The notes under the pieces were generated by a model that made no database searches, had not been told where the DNA came from, and saw only the letters and a program-made list of their open reading frames with translations. A stretch of 62,268 nt of DNA from Vibrio sinensis. Lineage in GTDB: Bacteria; Pseudomonadota; Gammaproteobacteria; Enterobacterales; Vibrionaceae. The stretch is from positions 1-62,268 of the forward strand of contig NZ_QVMU01000006.1 of the NCBI RefSeq assembly GCF_003605645.1, given 5' to 3'. The number at the start of each line of letters is the position of its first letter. The stretch's first letter is position 1. Made by a program: the position numbers and the translations under genes. Shown piece by piece: positions 46,083 through 56,466 of this stretch.

Positions 46083-46717
46083 TAATTTCGTGTCCAATAT
46101 TGTTGTTATACGGGCGTATAAACTCATCATACCACTAGTTTATACGTATCGGAAACAAGCCATCGGTAAACTTATGGTAAAACCCTTGTAGAGTATTTGC
46201 ACTAATTCTGTTTAAAAACTAACAAGGGGAAAACAGGACGACTAATACGTTTTTTTACTATTTTAAAGTGTTTCACTCTGCTCTCCGAGCCTATTTCCAT
46301 TGATATCGTCTAAAAACAAACCATCACAAAACCATCAAACATCTTATTAATATTTACTGCAATGTCTTCACAAATCATTCTAATTTAGATGTTTCATTAG
46401 AACACGCTATTCCAAGGCTTTTTTTAAAACTCGAATAAATTATTTACTCTACCCAGATCGCGTTTTTAGACAAAAAATCACCGACTAAATTGCCAATAGT
46501 TACTTAAATATTGACTAAAACGATTCGAAGAGTAGAGTGACGACCGAAGTAAAGAAGAGCTTGTCTTTCTCAAGGAACGACTTGGCAAGACCACATTTAT
46601 GTTATCGATGTTGTTTTTTCTAAGTCACTGTCGGAACGGCTAGTTTTTGTTCGTCCGTTTTATGGATACAAGTACGCGCAGTGTCTATTCACAACAACAA
46701 TTAAGAGTATTAATATC
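46083..46717. other. 635-base divergent intergenic region (fadR / nhaB)
   Basis: AT-rich, no gene seen. It contains the TATACG operator-like array near 46106-46149 next to fadR; I saw no clear FadR box (TGGTC-N3-GACCA) and no clear nhaB promoter. Confidence 0.65.
46106..46149. promoter_or_regulatory. Palindromic TATACG array upstream of fadR
   Basis: TTATACG-GG-CGTATAA (46106-46121) is a perfect palindrome with 7-bp arms. ATACGTAT (46142-46149) is a second palindrome, its centre 32 bp (about three helical turns) away. CGTATAAAC (46115-46123) and GTTTATACG (46138-46146) form a 9-bp inverted repeat linking them. The regulator is unknown. Confidence 0.5.
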
Positions 46718-48304
46718 ATGCCGATGTCACTCGGAAACGCATTTATTAAGAACTTTCTTGGTAAAGCGCCTGATTGGTACAAAGTTGCCATTTTCTCATT
46801 TCTCATTATTAACCCAATTGTATTTTTCTTCATCGACCCTTTCGTCGCTGGATGGTTATTAGTTGCTGAATTCATCTTCACTTTAGCAATGGCCTTAAAA
46901 TGCTACCCTCTTCAACCTGGTGGTTTACTGGCAATCGAAGCTGTTGCTATCGGTATGACAAGTGCCGAACAAGTAAAACATGAACTCGTTGCCAATATTG
47001 AAGTTCTTCTATTATTGGTATTCATGGTTGCTGGTATTTATTTCATGAAGCAGCTTCTGCTGTTTATATTTACTAAGCTATTACTGGGTATCCGTTCAAA
47101 AGTATTGCTTTCAATGGCTTTCTGTTTTGCGGCGGCTTTCCTTTCTGCGTTCCTCGATGCACTGACAGTTATTGCTGTAGTTATCAGCGTAGCAGTCGGT
47201 TTCTACTCGATTTACCACAAAGTCGCTTCTGGCAACTTAATCGGTGATCACGACCATACACAAGATGAAACCATCACAGAACTAACTCGTGATGATCTTG
47301 AAAACTACCGTGCGTTCCTACGTTCTCTATTAATGCATGCGGGTGTAGGTACGGCTCTTGGTGGTGTAATGACCATGGTTGGCGAACCACAAAACCTCAT
47401 CATTGCAGATCAAGCTGATTGGCTATTCGCTGAATTCTTAATCCGCATGGCGCCAGTAACTATCCCAGTATTTTTCTGCGGTATGCTAACTTGTGCTTTA
47501 GTTGAGAAGTTCAAAGTCTTCGGTTACGGTGCTGAACTTCCTGATAGCGTGCGTCAAATCCTAGTTGATTTCGATAACGAAGAACGTAAGACTCGTACAA
47601 ATCAAGATGTTGCGAAACTTTGGATTCAAGGTGCTATCGCGGTATGGTTGATTGTTGGCCTTGCTCTGCACGTTGCAGCAGTTGGTCTGATCGGTCTATC
47701 TGTCATTATCTTGGCTACAGCATTTACCGGTGTTATTGAAGAGCACTCTATGGGTAAAGCGTTTGAAGAAGCTCTACCCTTTACTGCACTACTAGCAGTA
47801 TTCTTCGCGATTGTAGCGGTAATTATCGACCAAGAGCTATTTAAGCCTGTAATCGATGCAGTACTTGCGGTTGAAGATAAAGGTGCTCAGTTAGCATTGT
47901 TCTACGTCGCAAATGGTTTACTTTCAATGGTATCAGACAACGTATTCGTTGGTACTGTATACATCAATGAAGTAAAAGCGGCACTGATTGACGGCCAAAT
48001 TTCTCGCGATCAGTTCGACTTACTTGCAGTAGCAATCAACACAGGTACTAACCTACCATCAGTAGCAACACCAAATGGTCAAGCAGCGTTCCTATTCCTA
48101 TTGACGTCTGCACTTGCACCATTAATTCGTCTATCTTATGGTCGAATGGTTATCATGGCATTGCCATATACTATCGTGTTGGCACTTGTTGGTCTTGCTG
48201 GCATCGTATTCTTCCTAGAGCCTGCAACTGCATGGTTCTATGACGCTGGTTGGATCTCTCAACATGCGAGTGCTGTAACTCAAGCGGTATCAGGCGGTCA
48301 CTAA
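46718..48304 (+). CDS. nhaB: Na+/H+ antiporter NhaB
   Basis: Inner-membrane sodium/proton antiporter, expected in a marine or estuarine organism. The 528 residues have about twelve helices; [53 protein letters not shown] and [20 protein letters not shown] are NhaB hallmarks, the last including the likely ion-binding Asp. Codon use is biased toward highly expressed patterns. AAGAG lies upstream of the ATG. It is followed by dsbB, a linkage widespread in gammaproteobacteria; a terminator-like hairpin lies between them. Confidence 0.95.
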   Translation: MPMSLGNAFIKNFLGKAPDWYKVAIFSFLIINPIVFFFIDPFVAGWLLVAEFIFTLAMALKCYPLQPGGLLAIEAVAIGMTSAEQVKHELVANIEVLLLLVFMVAGIYFMKQLLLFIFTKLLLGIRSKVLLSMAFCFAAAFLSAFLDALTVIAVVISVAVGFYSIYHKVASGNLIGDHDHTQDETITELTRDDLENYRAFLRSLLMHAGVGTALGGVMTMVGEPQNLIIADQADWLFAEFLIRMAPVTIPVFFCGMLTCALVEKFKVFGYGAELPDSVRQILVDFDNEERKTRTNQDVAKLWIQGAIAVWLIVGLALHVAAVGLIGLSVIILATAFTGVIEEHSMGKAFEEALPFTALLAVFFAIVAVIIDQELFKPVIDAVLAVEDKGAQLALFYVANGLLSMVSDNVFVGTVYINEVKAALIDGQISRDQFDLLAVAINTGTNLPSVATPNGQAAFLFLLTSALAPLIRLSYGRMVIMALPYTIVLALVGLAGIVFFLEPATAWFYDAGWISQHASAVTQAVSGGH

Positions 48305-48335
48305 ATTTCCCTTGATTAGGGAACCGTTCCACGTT

Positions 48336-48365
48336 AAAAAGCTCTGAGTATTCAGAGCTTTTTTA
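48336..48365 (+). terminator. Terminator or attenuator between nhaB and dsbB
   Basis: 11-bp stem AAAAGCTCTGA / TCAGAGCTTTT with a GTAT loop and T run, ending about 20 bases before the dsbB start. Confidence 0.85.
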
Positions 48366-48386
48366 TTTCTGCAAAGGACAATACCC

Positions 48387-48920
48387 GTGAATTTTCTTTC
48401 GACACTCAAGTCGTTTTCTCAAGGAAGACTATCTTGGTTGCTTCTTCTTATCTTTATTGTATTTTTTGAAGCATGCGCACTTTTCTTCCAACATGTCATG
48501 AATTTGGCTCCATGCGTCATGTGTATTTATGAACGTGTCGCAATGCTTGGCATTGGTGCTGCAGCTCTATTTGGCCTTATTGCGCCAAGCAATGGTGTAA
48601 TTCGCTGGGTAGGCTTACTCGCTTGGGCGGCAAGTGCATATAAAGGCCTTATGTTGGCGTTACAACATGTGGATTATCAATTTAACCCGTCACCATTTGC
48701 GACTTGCGACCTTTTTGTCACGTTTCCTGACTGGGCTCCGCTCAATAAATGGGTACCATGGATGTTCGATGCCTACGGTGATTGTGCAAAAGTCGTATGG
48801 CAGTTTTTAACGCTTTCAATGCCACAGTGGCTAGTGATTATTTTTGCTGCAAACCTTATCGCTGTTGCTATCATTGTTATCGCTCAATTTGCAAAAATAT
48901 CAACGAATCCATATCGCTGA
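48387..48920 (+). CDS. dsbB: Disulfide bond formation protein DsbB
   Basis: Inner-membrane quinone reductase that reoxidises periplasmic DsbA. Four helices are visible in 177 residues. The first redox pair is Cys43-Cys46 (APCVMCIYER); the second pair is the Cys in FATCDL and the Cys in AYGDCAK, as in E. coli (Cys104/Cys130). The start is GTG with AAAGGA 9 bases upstream. It lies just downstream of the nhaB terminator, so it is expressed by read-through or from a promoter within nhaB. Confidence 0.95.
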   Translation: MNFLSTLKSFSQGRLSWLLLLIFIVFFEACALFFQHVMNLAPCVMCIYERVAMLGIGAAALFGLIAPSNGVIRWVGLLAWAASAYKGLMLALQHVDYQFNPSPFATCDLFVTFPDWAPLNKWVPWMFDAYGDCAKVVWQFLTLSMPQWLVIIFAANLIAVAIIVIAQFAKISTNPYR

Positions 48921-48990
48921 TTTCATCATTATCGCTAAACGGTTTCATTACTTATTAAACCCATTCGATAATAGTTATATTTTCCGCATT

Positions 48991-49022
48991 AAAAAGGCTT
49001 GCCCAATAGGCAAGCCTTTTAT
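48991..49022. terminator. Bidirectional terminator between dsbB and ftsK
   Basis: 12-bp stem AAAAGGCTTGCC / GGCAAGCCTTTT with a CAATA loop and flanking A/T runs. Confidence 0.9.
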
Positions 49023-49047
49023 TATATCTAGCGGATAACTTAAATTT

Positions 49048-52000
49048 TTAATTCATATCCCGACTTGGTGCTGGTGCAAGGACTTCCCGATTTCCGTTAT
49101 GTCCAGGAGCGCTCACAATGCCCTGAGCTTCGAGTTGCTCAACAATACGCGCTGCACGGTTATAACCTATCTTAAAGCGGCGTTGCACGCCTGACACAGA
49201 GCCTCGACGAGACTGCACTACATGTTCTACCACTTGATCGAACAATGGGTCAGTATCTTCATCGGCTTCCATAGACTCACCCGGTAATAAACTTTCAGGT
49301 CCTTGGTCACCGCTGATGATCTCTTCAATATAATTCGGCTTGCCACGAGCTTTCCAGTTATTCACAACTGCATGAACGTCGTCATCAGAAGCGAATGCAC
49401 CGTGTACACGAATGGTATGACTTGAACCTGATGGTAAGTAAAGCATGTCACCCATACCTAACAAGGATTCTGCACCACCTTGATCTAGGATGGTTCGTGA
49501 ATCGGTTTTAGTTGAAACCGTAAACGCTACACGAGTTGGAATATTAGCCTTAATAAGACCGGTGATTACATCCACTGATGGACGTTGTGTTGCCAAGATT
49601 AAGTGAATACCTGCTGCTCGGGCTTTTTGCGCCAAACGAGCAATCAACTCTTCAACTTTCTTGCCTACCACCATCATCAAATCAGCAAACTCATCCACGA
49701 CAACGACAATCGCTGGTAATTTCTCGAGTAGTGGCGCTTCAGGATCCATGCTATCACCTGGTTTCCACAACGGGTCGTGGATTGGGTGACCAGCATCCGC
49801 TGCCATCTTGAGCTTTTCGTTATACCCTTTTAAGTTACGCACACCGATAGCCGACATCAGTTTGTATCGGCGCTCCATCTCACCCACACACCAGCGAAGA
49901 GCATTAGAAGCATCTTTCATATCAGTCACTACTTCTGACAGCAGATGTGGGATCCCCTCGTAGATGGAAAGTTCCAACATTTTTGGGTCAATCATAATAA
50001 AGCGCAGATCTTCTGGGCCTGCTTTATAAAGCATACTCAGAATCATCACGTTGACACCAACTGACTTACCCGAACCTGTCGTACCCGCAACAAGAACATG
50101 AGGCATTTTCGCGATATCAGCAATCACGGCTTCACCCGCGATATCTTGCCCTAGAACGACTGTTGTCGGTGATTTCGCATCAATAAAGGTTTGGCTACCG
50201 ACTACATCAGAGAAATACACGGTCTGACGGCTCATATTCGGCAATTCAAGGCCAACATATGGTTTACCTGGTATAACTTCAACAACGCGAACTGCCAATG
50301 CCGACAGTGAGCGAGCCAAGTCCATCGATAATCCAGAAATTCGACTCACCTTAACACCCGGAGCAAGATCGAGTTCAAAACGTGTAATTACCGGCCCTGG
50401 GAAAATATCCACCACTTGAGCTTGGATTTTGTAGTCGGCCAATTTCGATTCAACTAAACGTGCAATCGCTTCTAGCGCATCACGATCAATAAAGTTTTCA
50501 CGCTTTTCCGGATGATAGAGCAACTCTAAGGTTGGTAGAGGCTCCGTCGGCTTCGGTAAGTTAATATCATGCTGAACAAGGAATGGATTTTGCTGAGCGA
50601 CCACTTTCGCTTGTGCATCTGCGACCAACGATTGGAATGCATCTACATCTTGATCGACGGTTTGCTGGTTTTCTTCGATAGGCAGCGTTTGGGCCAATGG
50701 TTCAATAATTGGCTGAGCACCTAATTCTCCACCGTGACCTTCAAAAGATGCCACTTCCTCAAATTGCACAGTTTGCTCATTCTGTTCTGTTTGCACTACT
50801 GCATCATCATCCACAACATCAAAACTCGATATTGTCGGCTCTCGACGTTGATCCGTCGCCATAACATCCGCTGATATTTGTGCTAATCCTTGAGGTTCGA
50901 CATGAGGTTCTACCGCGACAGTATCGTGAGTAGAATACGCATCGGCTGCCACGTGATGCTCAGTAGTTACATGTGGTTCTGTTTCCGTTGTAGTATATTG
51001 CTCTGTTAAAACAATTTCTTGACCATCTTCAACGGTTTGATTCCAAGGTAATGAGGCTTCATCCACTAAGCTTTCTTGTTGTGTTTGCACATATTCTTCA
51101 AGCGCAAACGCATCGGCATCTCTTTGATATTCTTGTGCTAAGTCATCTTGGTCCATCGCAGCAGCTTCAAGCTCAGCAATAGTGGCACCAAGCTGGTGTG
51201 CGCGCTCAGGAGAATGAGTTTGAACAGGTAGCTCTGTAACAAGCTGTGTTTCTTGCTGTAGATCCGGTGTTGTAGATTGTTCTGAAACTGTCGCTTGAAC
51301 AATAGATTCAGCAGCAAAATGAGAAGTGGTCTGTCCCACCTCAAGAGTTGACTCACTAATAAAAGGTGCGGCTGCACTATTTTGAGAACTATTCGTTGCT
51401 GAGGCTGCTGGGACGTGAATATGATAGCGACGCTGATTGGTTGAGTCAGGGATTTGTTTAGCCATAGATTCTAGGTCTGTTTCATTCTCAACAGATGCTA
51501 TCTCGCTAGAAGCAAAAAGTGGCTCCATTGCCAATTCTTCAACCTGATCACCATCATCTAACCGTGCTGATAATGTTTCATCTCGCTCTCCGCGAATTTT
51601 ATTCACTATCGCTGTGACGAGTGCAATTGCGCTATCGCCAAGGCTATCAACGATATTTAGCCACGAAACACCTGTCAATAGAGTAAATCCAGCACCCCAT
51701 AAAAAGAGCAACACCAATGTCGTGCCTAATATATTTAATGTTGGTAACGCTAAACTAGTCAGCACATCACCAATGACACCACCTGATGAGAAATACCAGA
51801 TGTCATCGAAGTTAGTATCCGCTAGACCACAACTGGTGAGAATTAAAACGGTTAAACCGAGTAAGCGAGTTCCCCACAACATAAGGTCAATGGGATCGTC
51901 TTCATTACGCTTGCGCAACAACACCCAACCTACGCCAGTTAAAATAAAAGGAATTGTGTAGGCAAGGGAGCCAAATGAGAAGAACAGCGTATCGGCCATC

Positions 52001-52233
52001 CATGCGCCAACAATCCCCATAGAATTATCGATCTCCCCTCCCCAAGCCGTTTGCGACCAAGATGGGTCTGCTGGGCTGAAAGTAAATAAAGCAATCGACA
52101 ACACGATAGAGGCCAATGCGATGACAATGAAACTGCATTCTTTAAGACGTGCGGGACCGGTCAAACGTGAAGACTGAGATTCTTCTCCAGTTTTGATTAT
52201 TGTTTCAACTTTATTATGGTTCTCTTTGAACAT
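49048..52233 (-). CDS. ftsK: DNA translocase FtsK
   Basis: Septal DNA pump that segregates the terminus region and activates XerCD at dif. The start at 52233 gives 1061 residues. Four N-terminal helices (residues 35-210) are followed by a long acidic, Gln/Thr/Glu-rich linker (about 235-560, low complexity) and the motor domain: the alpha/beta part from about residue 590 with Walker [14 protein letters not shown] and Walker [12 protein letters not shown]. The C-terminal gamma winged helix ([24 protein letters not shown]) reads KOPS. The open frame to 52275 runs into the lrp terminator stem and is rejected. The start lies 22 bases beyond that terminator. Confidence 0.95.
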   Translation of the reverse strand: MFKENHNKVETIIKTGEESQSSRLTGPARLKECSFIVIALASIVLSIALFTFSPADPSWSQTAWGGEIDNSMGIVGAWMADTLFFSFGSLAYTIPFILTGVGWVLLRKRNEDDPIDLMLWGTRLLGLTVLILTSCGLADTNFDDIWYFSSGGVIGDVLTSLALPTLNILGTTLVLLFLWGAGFTLLTGVSWLNIVDSLGDSAIALVTAIVNKIRGERDETLSARLDDGDQVEELAMEPLFASSEIASVENETDLESMAKQIPDSTNQRRYHIHVPAASATNSSQNSAAAPFISESTLEVGQTTSHFAAESIVQATVSEQSTTPDLQQETQLVTELPVQTHSPERAHQLGATIAELEAAAMDQDDLAQEYQRDADAFALEEYVQTQQESLVDEASLPWNQTVEDGQEIVLTEQYTTTETEPHVTTEHHVAADAYSTHDTVAVEPHVEPQGLAQISADVMATDQRREPTISSFDVVDDDAVVQTEQNEQTVQFEEVASFEGHGGELGAQPIIEPLAQTLPIEENQQTVDQDVDAFQSLVADAQAKVVAQQNPFLVQHDINLPKPTEPLPTLELLYHPEKRENFIDRDALEAIARLVESKLADYKIQAQVVDIFPGPVITRFELDLAPGVKVSRISGLSMDLARSLSALAVRVVEVIPGKPYVGLELPNMSRQTVYFSDVVGSQTFIDAKSPTTVVLGQDIAGEAVIADIAKMPHVLVAGTTGSGKSVGVNVMILSMLYKAGPEDLRFIMIDPKMLELSIYEGIPHLLSEVVTDMKDASNALRWCVGEMERRYKLMSAIGVRNLKGYNEKLKMAADAGHPIHDPLWKPGDSMDPEAPLLEKLPAIVVVVDEFADLMMVVGKKVEELIARLAQKARAAGIHLILATQRPSVDVITGLIKANIPTRVAFTVSTKTDSRTILDQGGAESLLGMGDMLYLPSGSSHTIRVHGAFASDDDVHAVVNNWKARGKPNYIEEIISGDQGPESLLPGESMEADEDTDPLFDQVVEHVVQSRRGSVSGVQRRFKIGYNRAARIVEQLEAQGIVSAPGHNGNREVLAPAPSRDMN

Positions 52234-52254
52234 AACCAACTTATCTAACTTATG

Positions 52255-52290
52255 AAAAAATAGTCCGAGCGACACCGGTCGCTCGGACTA
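52255..52290 (-). terminator. Strong terminator between lrp and ftsK
   Basis: 13-bp perfect GC-rich stem (TAGTCCGAGCGAC and complement) around ACCG. On the minus strand six T follow. It should end the lrp transcript. Confidence 0.9.
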
Positions 52291-52326
52291 TTGATTTAAC
52301 CATATAGTGGTGAAAAACCCAATTGC

Positions 52327-52362
52327 CTAAAGTCAGAATAACGAAAGAGATTCCGACTTTAG
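52327..52362 (-). repeat. Second hairpin downstream of lrp
   Basis: CTAAAGTC-a-GAAT pairs with ATTC-c-GACTTTAG (12 pairs, one mismatch) around a 10-base loop, 20 bases after the lrp stop. No T run follows. It may protect the 3' end of the lrp mRNA or help to attenuate. Confidence 0.65.
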
Positions 52363-52382
52363 AGGTTGCTACAAAATATTGC

Positions 52383-52877
52383 TTAGCGAGTTTTAATCAC
52401 CAACTGATTCGTCTGTTTCACTTCTTCCATTACTACGTAAGTACGAGTGTCATTTACTCCAGGAAGACGCAGTAGTGTATCACCCAACAATTTACGGTAA
52501 GCACTCATGTCAGATACACGGGTTTTTAACAGATAGTCAAAATCACCTGACACTAAATGACACTCTTGGATGTCATCTAGCTTCTGAACAGCAGTATTAA
52601 ACTGTTCAAATACATCTGGCGCACCACGATTCAACGTGATTTCAACAAATACCAATAACGACGCATCTAGGTATTGTGGGTTTAACAGTGCGGTATAGCC
52701 AGTGATGTAACCTTGACGCTCTAAGCGACGCACACGCTCTAAACAGGGTGTAGGTGATAAACCTACACGCTTTGATAGCTCTACATTCGAGATACGCCCA
52801 TCTTTCTGTAGTTCATTAAGAATGTTGCGGTCAATACGGTCTAAATCCTTGGACGGCTTCTTATTGTTGTCTGCCAT
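52383..52877 (-). CDS. lrp: Leucine-responsive regulatory protein Lrp
   Basis: Global feast/famine regulator of amino acid metabolism. The 164 residues are the same length as E. coli Lrp, with the N-terminal HTH (LDRIDRNILNELQKDGRISNVELSKRVGLSPTPCLERVRRLERQGYI) and the C-terminal RAM/AsnC ligand domain (LVFVEITL ... SGDFDYLLKTRV). It is divergent from ald, an arrangement in which Lrp-type regulators commonly control alanine dehydrogenase. Downstream lies ftsK, as in E. coli. Confidence 0.97.
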   Translation of the reverse strand: MADNNKKPSKDLDRIDRNILNELQKDGRISNVELSKRVGLSPTPCLERVRRLERQGYITGYTALLNPQYLDASLLVFVEITLNRGAPDVFEQFNTAVQKLDDIQECHLVSGDFDYLLKTRVSDMSAYRKLLGDTLLRLPGVNDTRTYVVMEEVKQTNQLVIKTR

Positions 52878-53033
52878 TTTTTATTCCACCTTATTACTTC
52901 CTTGCAAAAATATATGTTACAACTTTTTAATATTCAGTATCAAATTTTAAACAATTATCACTATAATAGAGATTAATTCGACAATAACACCCTATAAATA
53001 GCAAATACAACCAAAATTGGATAAGGAGTCAGG

Positions 53034-54158
53034 ATGATCATTGGAGTACCTAAAGAAATCAAGAACCACGAGTATCGAGTGGGTATGATCCCAGCAAGCG
53101 TTCGCGAGCTGGTATCTCAAGGTCACCAAGTTTTTGTTGAAACCAGCGCTGGTGCTGGCATCGGTTTTTCAGACGATGATTACATCGCTGTAGGTGCATC
53201 CATTCTTCCTACTGCTACAGACGTTTTCTCTACAGCTGAAATGATCGTAAAGGTAAAAGAACCTCAAGCTGTTGAGCGCGCTATGCTCACCGAAGGGCAA
53301 ATATTATTTACTTATTTGCACCTAGCACCAGATTTTCCACAAACTGATGAGCTAATCAAGAGCAAAGCTGTCTGTATAGCATATGAGACTGTAACAGATA
53401 ATATGGGTCGCTTGCCACTACTTGCACCAATGTCTGAAGTCGCTGGACGCATGTCGATCCAAGCTGGCGCACAAACTTTAGAAAAATCTCATGGTGGCCG
53501 TGGTTTATTACTTGGTGGAGTACCGGGGGTTGAACCAGCGAAAGTTGTTGTTGTAGGTGGCGGTGTGGTTGGCGCCAACGCTGCTCGCATGGCTGTTGGC
53601 ATGCGTGCTGATGTAACGATTCTAGATAGAAATATTGATACGCTTCGCAAATTAGACGAGGAGTTCCAAGGACGAGCAAAAGTGGTCTATTCAACTGAAG
53701 ATGCCATTGAAAAACACGTACTTGAAGCAGATCTTGTTATTGGTGCTGTTCTAATTCCAGGTGCAGCAGCTCCTAAATTGGTTACGCGGGAGCATATATC
53801 CAAAATGAAACCCGGTGCCGCTGTTGTCGATGTTGCCATTGATCAAGGCGGTTGTTTCGAAACTTCTCACGCAACCACGCATGCCGATCCAACTTATGTT
53901 GTTGATAATGTCGTGCACTATTGTGTTGCCAACATGCCAGGTGCAGTAGCACGAACGTCTACATTTGCTCTCAATAACGCGACATTACCTTACATCGTGA
54001 AATTAGCGAACAAAGGTTACCGTAAAGCACTACTTGAAGATAAAGGTTTCTTGGAAGGCTTGAACGTCATCCACGGTAAAGTGACATGTAAAGAAGTCGC
54101 AGAGTCTTTTAATCTAGAGTACGTTGACCCTATCAAAGCAATTGAAATGTTTAACTAA
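53034..54158 (+). CDS. ald: Alanine dehydrogenase
   Basis: NAD-dependent enzyme interconverting L-alanine and pyruvate plus ammonia. The 374 residues open with [17 protein letters not shown]. The catalytic residues are the Lys in VKVKEPQ (near 75) and the His in TYLHLAPD (near 95), and the NAD motif [16 protein letters not shown] lies near residue 170. AAGGAGTCAGG precedes the ATG. A good -10 (TATAAT, 52962-52967) lies 67 bases upstream of the start. Divergence from lrp suggests Lrp control. Confidence 0.96.
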   Translation: MIIGVPKEIKNHEYRVGMIPASVRELVSQGHQVFVETSAGAGIGFSDDDYIAVGASILPTATDVFSTAEMIVKVKEPQAVERAMLTEGQILFTYLHLAPDFPQTDELIKSKAVCIAYETVTDNMGRLPLLAPMSEVAGRMSIQAGAQTLEKSHGGRGLLLGGVPGVEPAKVVVVGGGVVGANAARMAVGMRADVTILDRNIDTLRKLDEEFQGRAKVVYSTEDAIEKHVLEADLVIGAVLIPGAAAPKLVTREHISKMKPGAAVVDVAIDQGGCFETSHATTHADPTYVVDNVVHYCVANMPGAVARTSTFALNNATLPYIVKLANKGYRKALLEDKGFLEGLNVIHGKVTCKEVAESFNLEYVDPIKAIEMFN

Positions 54159-54211
54159 AGCGGTACAACTACGTAAAGACAACGTTTCTTTACGATTTTC
54201 CACCTCTTATT

Positions 54212-54238
54212 AAAAAGCGCTCTCTGAGCGCTTTTTTT
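54212..54238 (+). terminator. Terminator of ald
   Basis: 10-bp stem AAAAGCGCTC / GAGCGCTTTT, TCT loop, T run. Confidence 0.9.
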
Positions 54239-54316
54239 ATCTATCCATAACTCATCCATCATCCACTCTAGCGACACATCTTTGCTTTAGGTGGATGACA
54301 TCTTCAAATTAACCTT

Positions 54317-54769
54317 CTAAAACCAACGTTCAAGAGAGGTTTTATCTAATTGGCGAAACGCTCGGTTTAGAATCACGGCCAATTCCTTGTAACGAGGTCG
54401 AGACTTTAACGGCTCAAGTGCAAATCCGCTTTCTGTTATTTTTTGATGAATTTCACGATACCAACCTGCAAGACCCGGTGGTAGTTGCTTATTGGCACGG
54501 TTACCTAACCACCACATTCCCTGTAGCGGCAAACTGATGGCAAACAGCGCGACCACGACAGATTGAGGCAACGCTTGGTAATTATTAAATGTCATTTGGG
54601 TTAGAACACTGATGGCTGCAATCGCAGGCATCGCTTTTATACCAAATCGAGTTGCCTTAATAATGCGCTGTTCTGGAAAAAGCAGATTAAGCTCTTTGCG
54701 CATCGGCCACGTATTCATGTACTTCTGACCGTCTCTAAGGCTATGGGCTAAACTTACTTTATTGCTCAT
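54317..54769 (-). CDS. yfbV: YfbV (UPF0208) membrane protein
   Basis: Small inner-membrane protein; in E. coli YfbV limits the spread of MatP-dependent constraints outside the Ter macrodomain. The 150 residues include [33 protein letters not shown], two hydrophobic helices and [10 protein letters not shown]. The ATG at 54769 is chosen over a GTG nine bases upstream. It is divergent from ackA, the same arrangement as in E. coli. ftsK lies 2 kb away, so two terminus-related genes are close here, which may be coincidence. Confidence 0.93.
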   Translation of the reverse strand: MSNKVSLAHSLRDGQKYMNTWPMRKELNLLFPEQRIIKATRFGIKAMPAIAAISVLTQMTFNNYQALPQSVVVALFAISLPLQGMWWLGNRANKQLPPGLAGWYREIHQKITESGFALEPLKSRPRYKELAVILNRAFRQLDKTSLERWF

Positions 54770-55134
54770 TCTACTCACTCACTTAGCTCGTTATGTAAGA
54801 TCGGTTATACAAAAATAGTTGAAACATTCAACTTTACGCATAAAAAATTGACGAAAGTTAATATTCTTTCAAATTTTTTTTGTTATATTTGTCCATTATC
54901 GCTATCCTTTGCAGACCCTCAATCTCATTGTTGCTCTTATTTACAATTTAGGCAACTTTGTGAGACCTCTGCAAGGATTGCACAAGTCGTTTTTATGGTA
55001 AAGCGACGTGTTACGTATACGGAAATTGAAGTTTTTAATAAGGATGGTCTAGTATCCAAACGATACGGCCATTCTTGTTGTGGTTAATTTTCATCCTAAC
55101 TGATTTTTATCAGACGATTAACAGGTAGTCATAC
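54770..55134. other. 365-base divergent region (yfbV / ackA)
   Basis: It contains the palindrome AGTTGAA-ACA-TTCAACT (54817-54833), a TTGACG (54848-54853), a possible 30-codon ORF (54995-55087) and a CTGAT-TTTT-ATCAG palindrome (55100-55113) just before ackA. No certain gene. The ackA promoter must be here but I cannot fix it. Confidence 0.6.
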
Positions 55135-56331
55135 ATGTCTAAGCTAGTTTTAGTTTTAAACTGCGGTAGTTCTTCTCTTAAGTTTGCGATTGTTGATGCA
55201 GAAACTGGTGCTGAGCACCTAACAGGTCTTGCTGAATGTCTAGGTCTTCCAGAAGCTCGCATGAAGTGGAAACTTGATGGTAAGCACGAAGCTCAACTAG
55301 GCGCAGGCGCTGCACACGAAGAAGCACTATCTTTCATGGTAGAAACTATTCTTGCTTCTAAGCCAGAGCTTAAAGCTAACCTAGGCGCGATCGGTCACCG
55401 TATCGTACACGGTGGCGAGCAGTTCACTCAATCAGCACTTATTTGTGATCAAGTTCTTAAGGGCATCCAAGACGCTGCAACTTTCGCACCTCTTCACAAC
55501 CCTGCTCACCTAATCGGTATCGAAGCTGCTAAACACAACTTCCCTGAGCTACAAAACGTTGCTGTATTCGACACTGCGTTCCACCAAACTATGCCTGAAG
55601 AGTCGTTCCTATACGCTCTTCCATACAACCTATACAAAGAGCACGGCATCCGTCGTTACGGCATGCACGGTACTTCACACCTATTCATCACTCGTGAAGT
55701 TGCTGGCCTACTAAACAAGCCAGTTGAAGAAGTTAACATCATCAACTGTCACCTAGGCAACGGCGCATCTGTATGTGCAATCAAGAACGGTCAATCTGTA
55801 GATACTTCTATGGGTCTTACTCCTCTTGAAGGTCTAGTAATGGGTACTCGTTGTGGCGATATCGATCCTGCGATCATCTTCCACCTACACGACGCACTAG
55901 GTTACTCTGTTGAGCAAATCAACAACATGCTAACTAAAGAGTCTGGCCTACAAGGTCTAACTGAAGTGACTTCTGACTGTCGTTTCGTTGAAGACAACTA
56001 CGGTGAGAAAGAAGAAGCAACTCGTGCAATGGACGTGTTCTGTCACCGTCTAGCTAAGTACGTAGCTGGTTACACTGCTTCTCTAGAAGGTCGTCTAGAC
56101 GCAATCACTTTCACTGGCGGCATCGGCGAAAACTCTGGCCCAATCCGTGAAATGGTTCTTAACCGTCTAGCTATCTTCGGTATCGAAGTAGACAGCGAAG
56201 CAAACCTTAAAGCACGTTTCGGTGGTGAAGGTACTATCACTACTGCAAACAGCCGCATCCCAGCAATGGTTATCTCTACTAACGAAGAGCTAGTTATCGC
56301 TGAAGACACTGCACGTCTAGCAGGTCTGTAA
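55135..56331 (+). CDS. ackA: Acetate kinase
   Basis: Converts acetyl phosphate and ADP to acetate and ATP; with Pta it forms the acetate overflow and fermentation pathway. The 398 residues begin [21 protein letters not shown] (nucleotide site), with [12 protein letters not shown] near residue 87, [10 protein letters not shown] near residue 148 and FTGGIGENS near residue 328, all standard. ACAGGTAGTC precedes the ATG. Codon use is extremely biased, as in pflB and pta. It is followed by a terminator, then pta. Confidence 0.98.
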   Translation: MSKLVLVLNCGSSSLKFAIVDAETGAEHLTGLAECLGLPEARMKWKLDGKHEAQLGAGAAHEEALSFMVETILASKPELKANLGAIGHRIVHGGEQFTQSALICDQVLKGIQDAATFAPLHNPAHLIGIEAAKHNFPELQNVAVFDTAFHQTMPEESFLYALPYNLYKEHGIRRYGMHGTSHLFITREVAGLLNKPVEEVNIINCHLGNGASVCAIKNGQSVDTSMGLTPLEGLVMGTRCGDIDPAIIFHLHDALGYSVEQINNMLTKESGLQGLTEVTSDCRFVEDNYGEKEEATRAMDVFCHRLAKYVAGYTASLEGRLDAITFTGGIGENSGPIREMVLNRLAIFGIEVDSEANLKARFGGEGTITTANSRIPAMVISTNEELVIAEDTARLAGL

Positions 56332-56338
56332 TTGACTC

Positions 56339-56371
56339 AACTGGCTAGCCTTCGGGCTGGCCAGTTTTTTC
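56339..56371 (+). terminator. Terminator between ackA and pta
   Basis: 12-bp stem (AACTGGCTAGCC with its partner, one G-U pair) capped by a stable TTCG tetraloop and followed by six T. Partial read-through would set the ackA:pta ratio. Confidence 0.9.
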
Positions 56372-56390
56372 TATAAATAGAAATTTAGGG

Positions 56391-56435
56391 GCTCAACTCC
56401 TATTCCATGAACAATCATGGAATACGTAATTGAGC
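56391..56435 (+). repeat. Composite hairpin in the pta leader
   Basis: Inner perfect repeat ATTCCATGA / TCATGGAAT (56402-56410 and 56415-56423, ACAA loop) nested in outer arms GCTCAA / TTGAGC (56391-56396 and 56430-56435). It ends about 30 bases before the pta start, with no T run worth calling a terminator. Confidence 0.65.
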
Positions 56436-56466
56436 TTTTAATCCAATAATGTAAGGTAATTAGTCG

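Noticed and set aside
46083..46717. A FadR autoregulatory site
   Set aside because: No TGGTC-N3-GACCA-like sequence was seen; the palindromes present have a different core (TATACG).
46647..46862. 71-codon frame overlapping the nhaB start
   Set aside because: It is out of frame with nhaB and covers its first 48 codons; the nhaB reading is strongly conserved.
52234..52275. Fourteen-codon N-terminal extension of ftsK
   Set aside because: It would start inside the lrp terminator stem, and [12 protein letters not shown] gives a better FtsK N-terminus.
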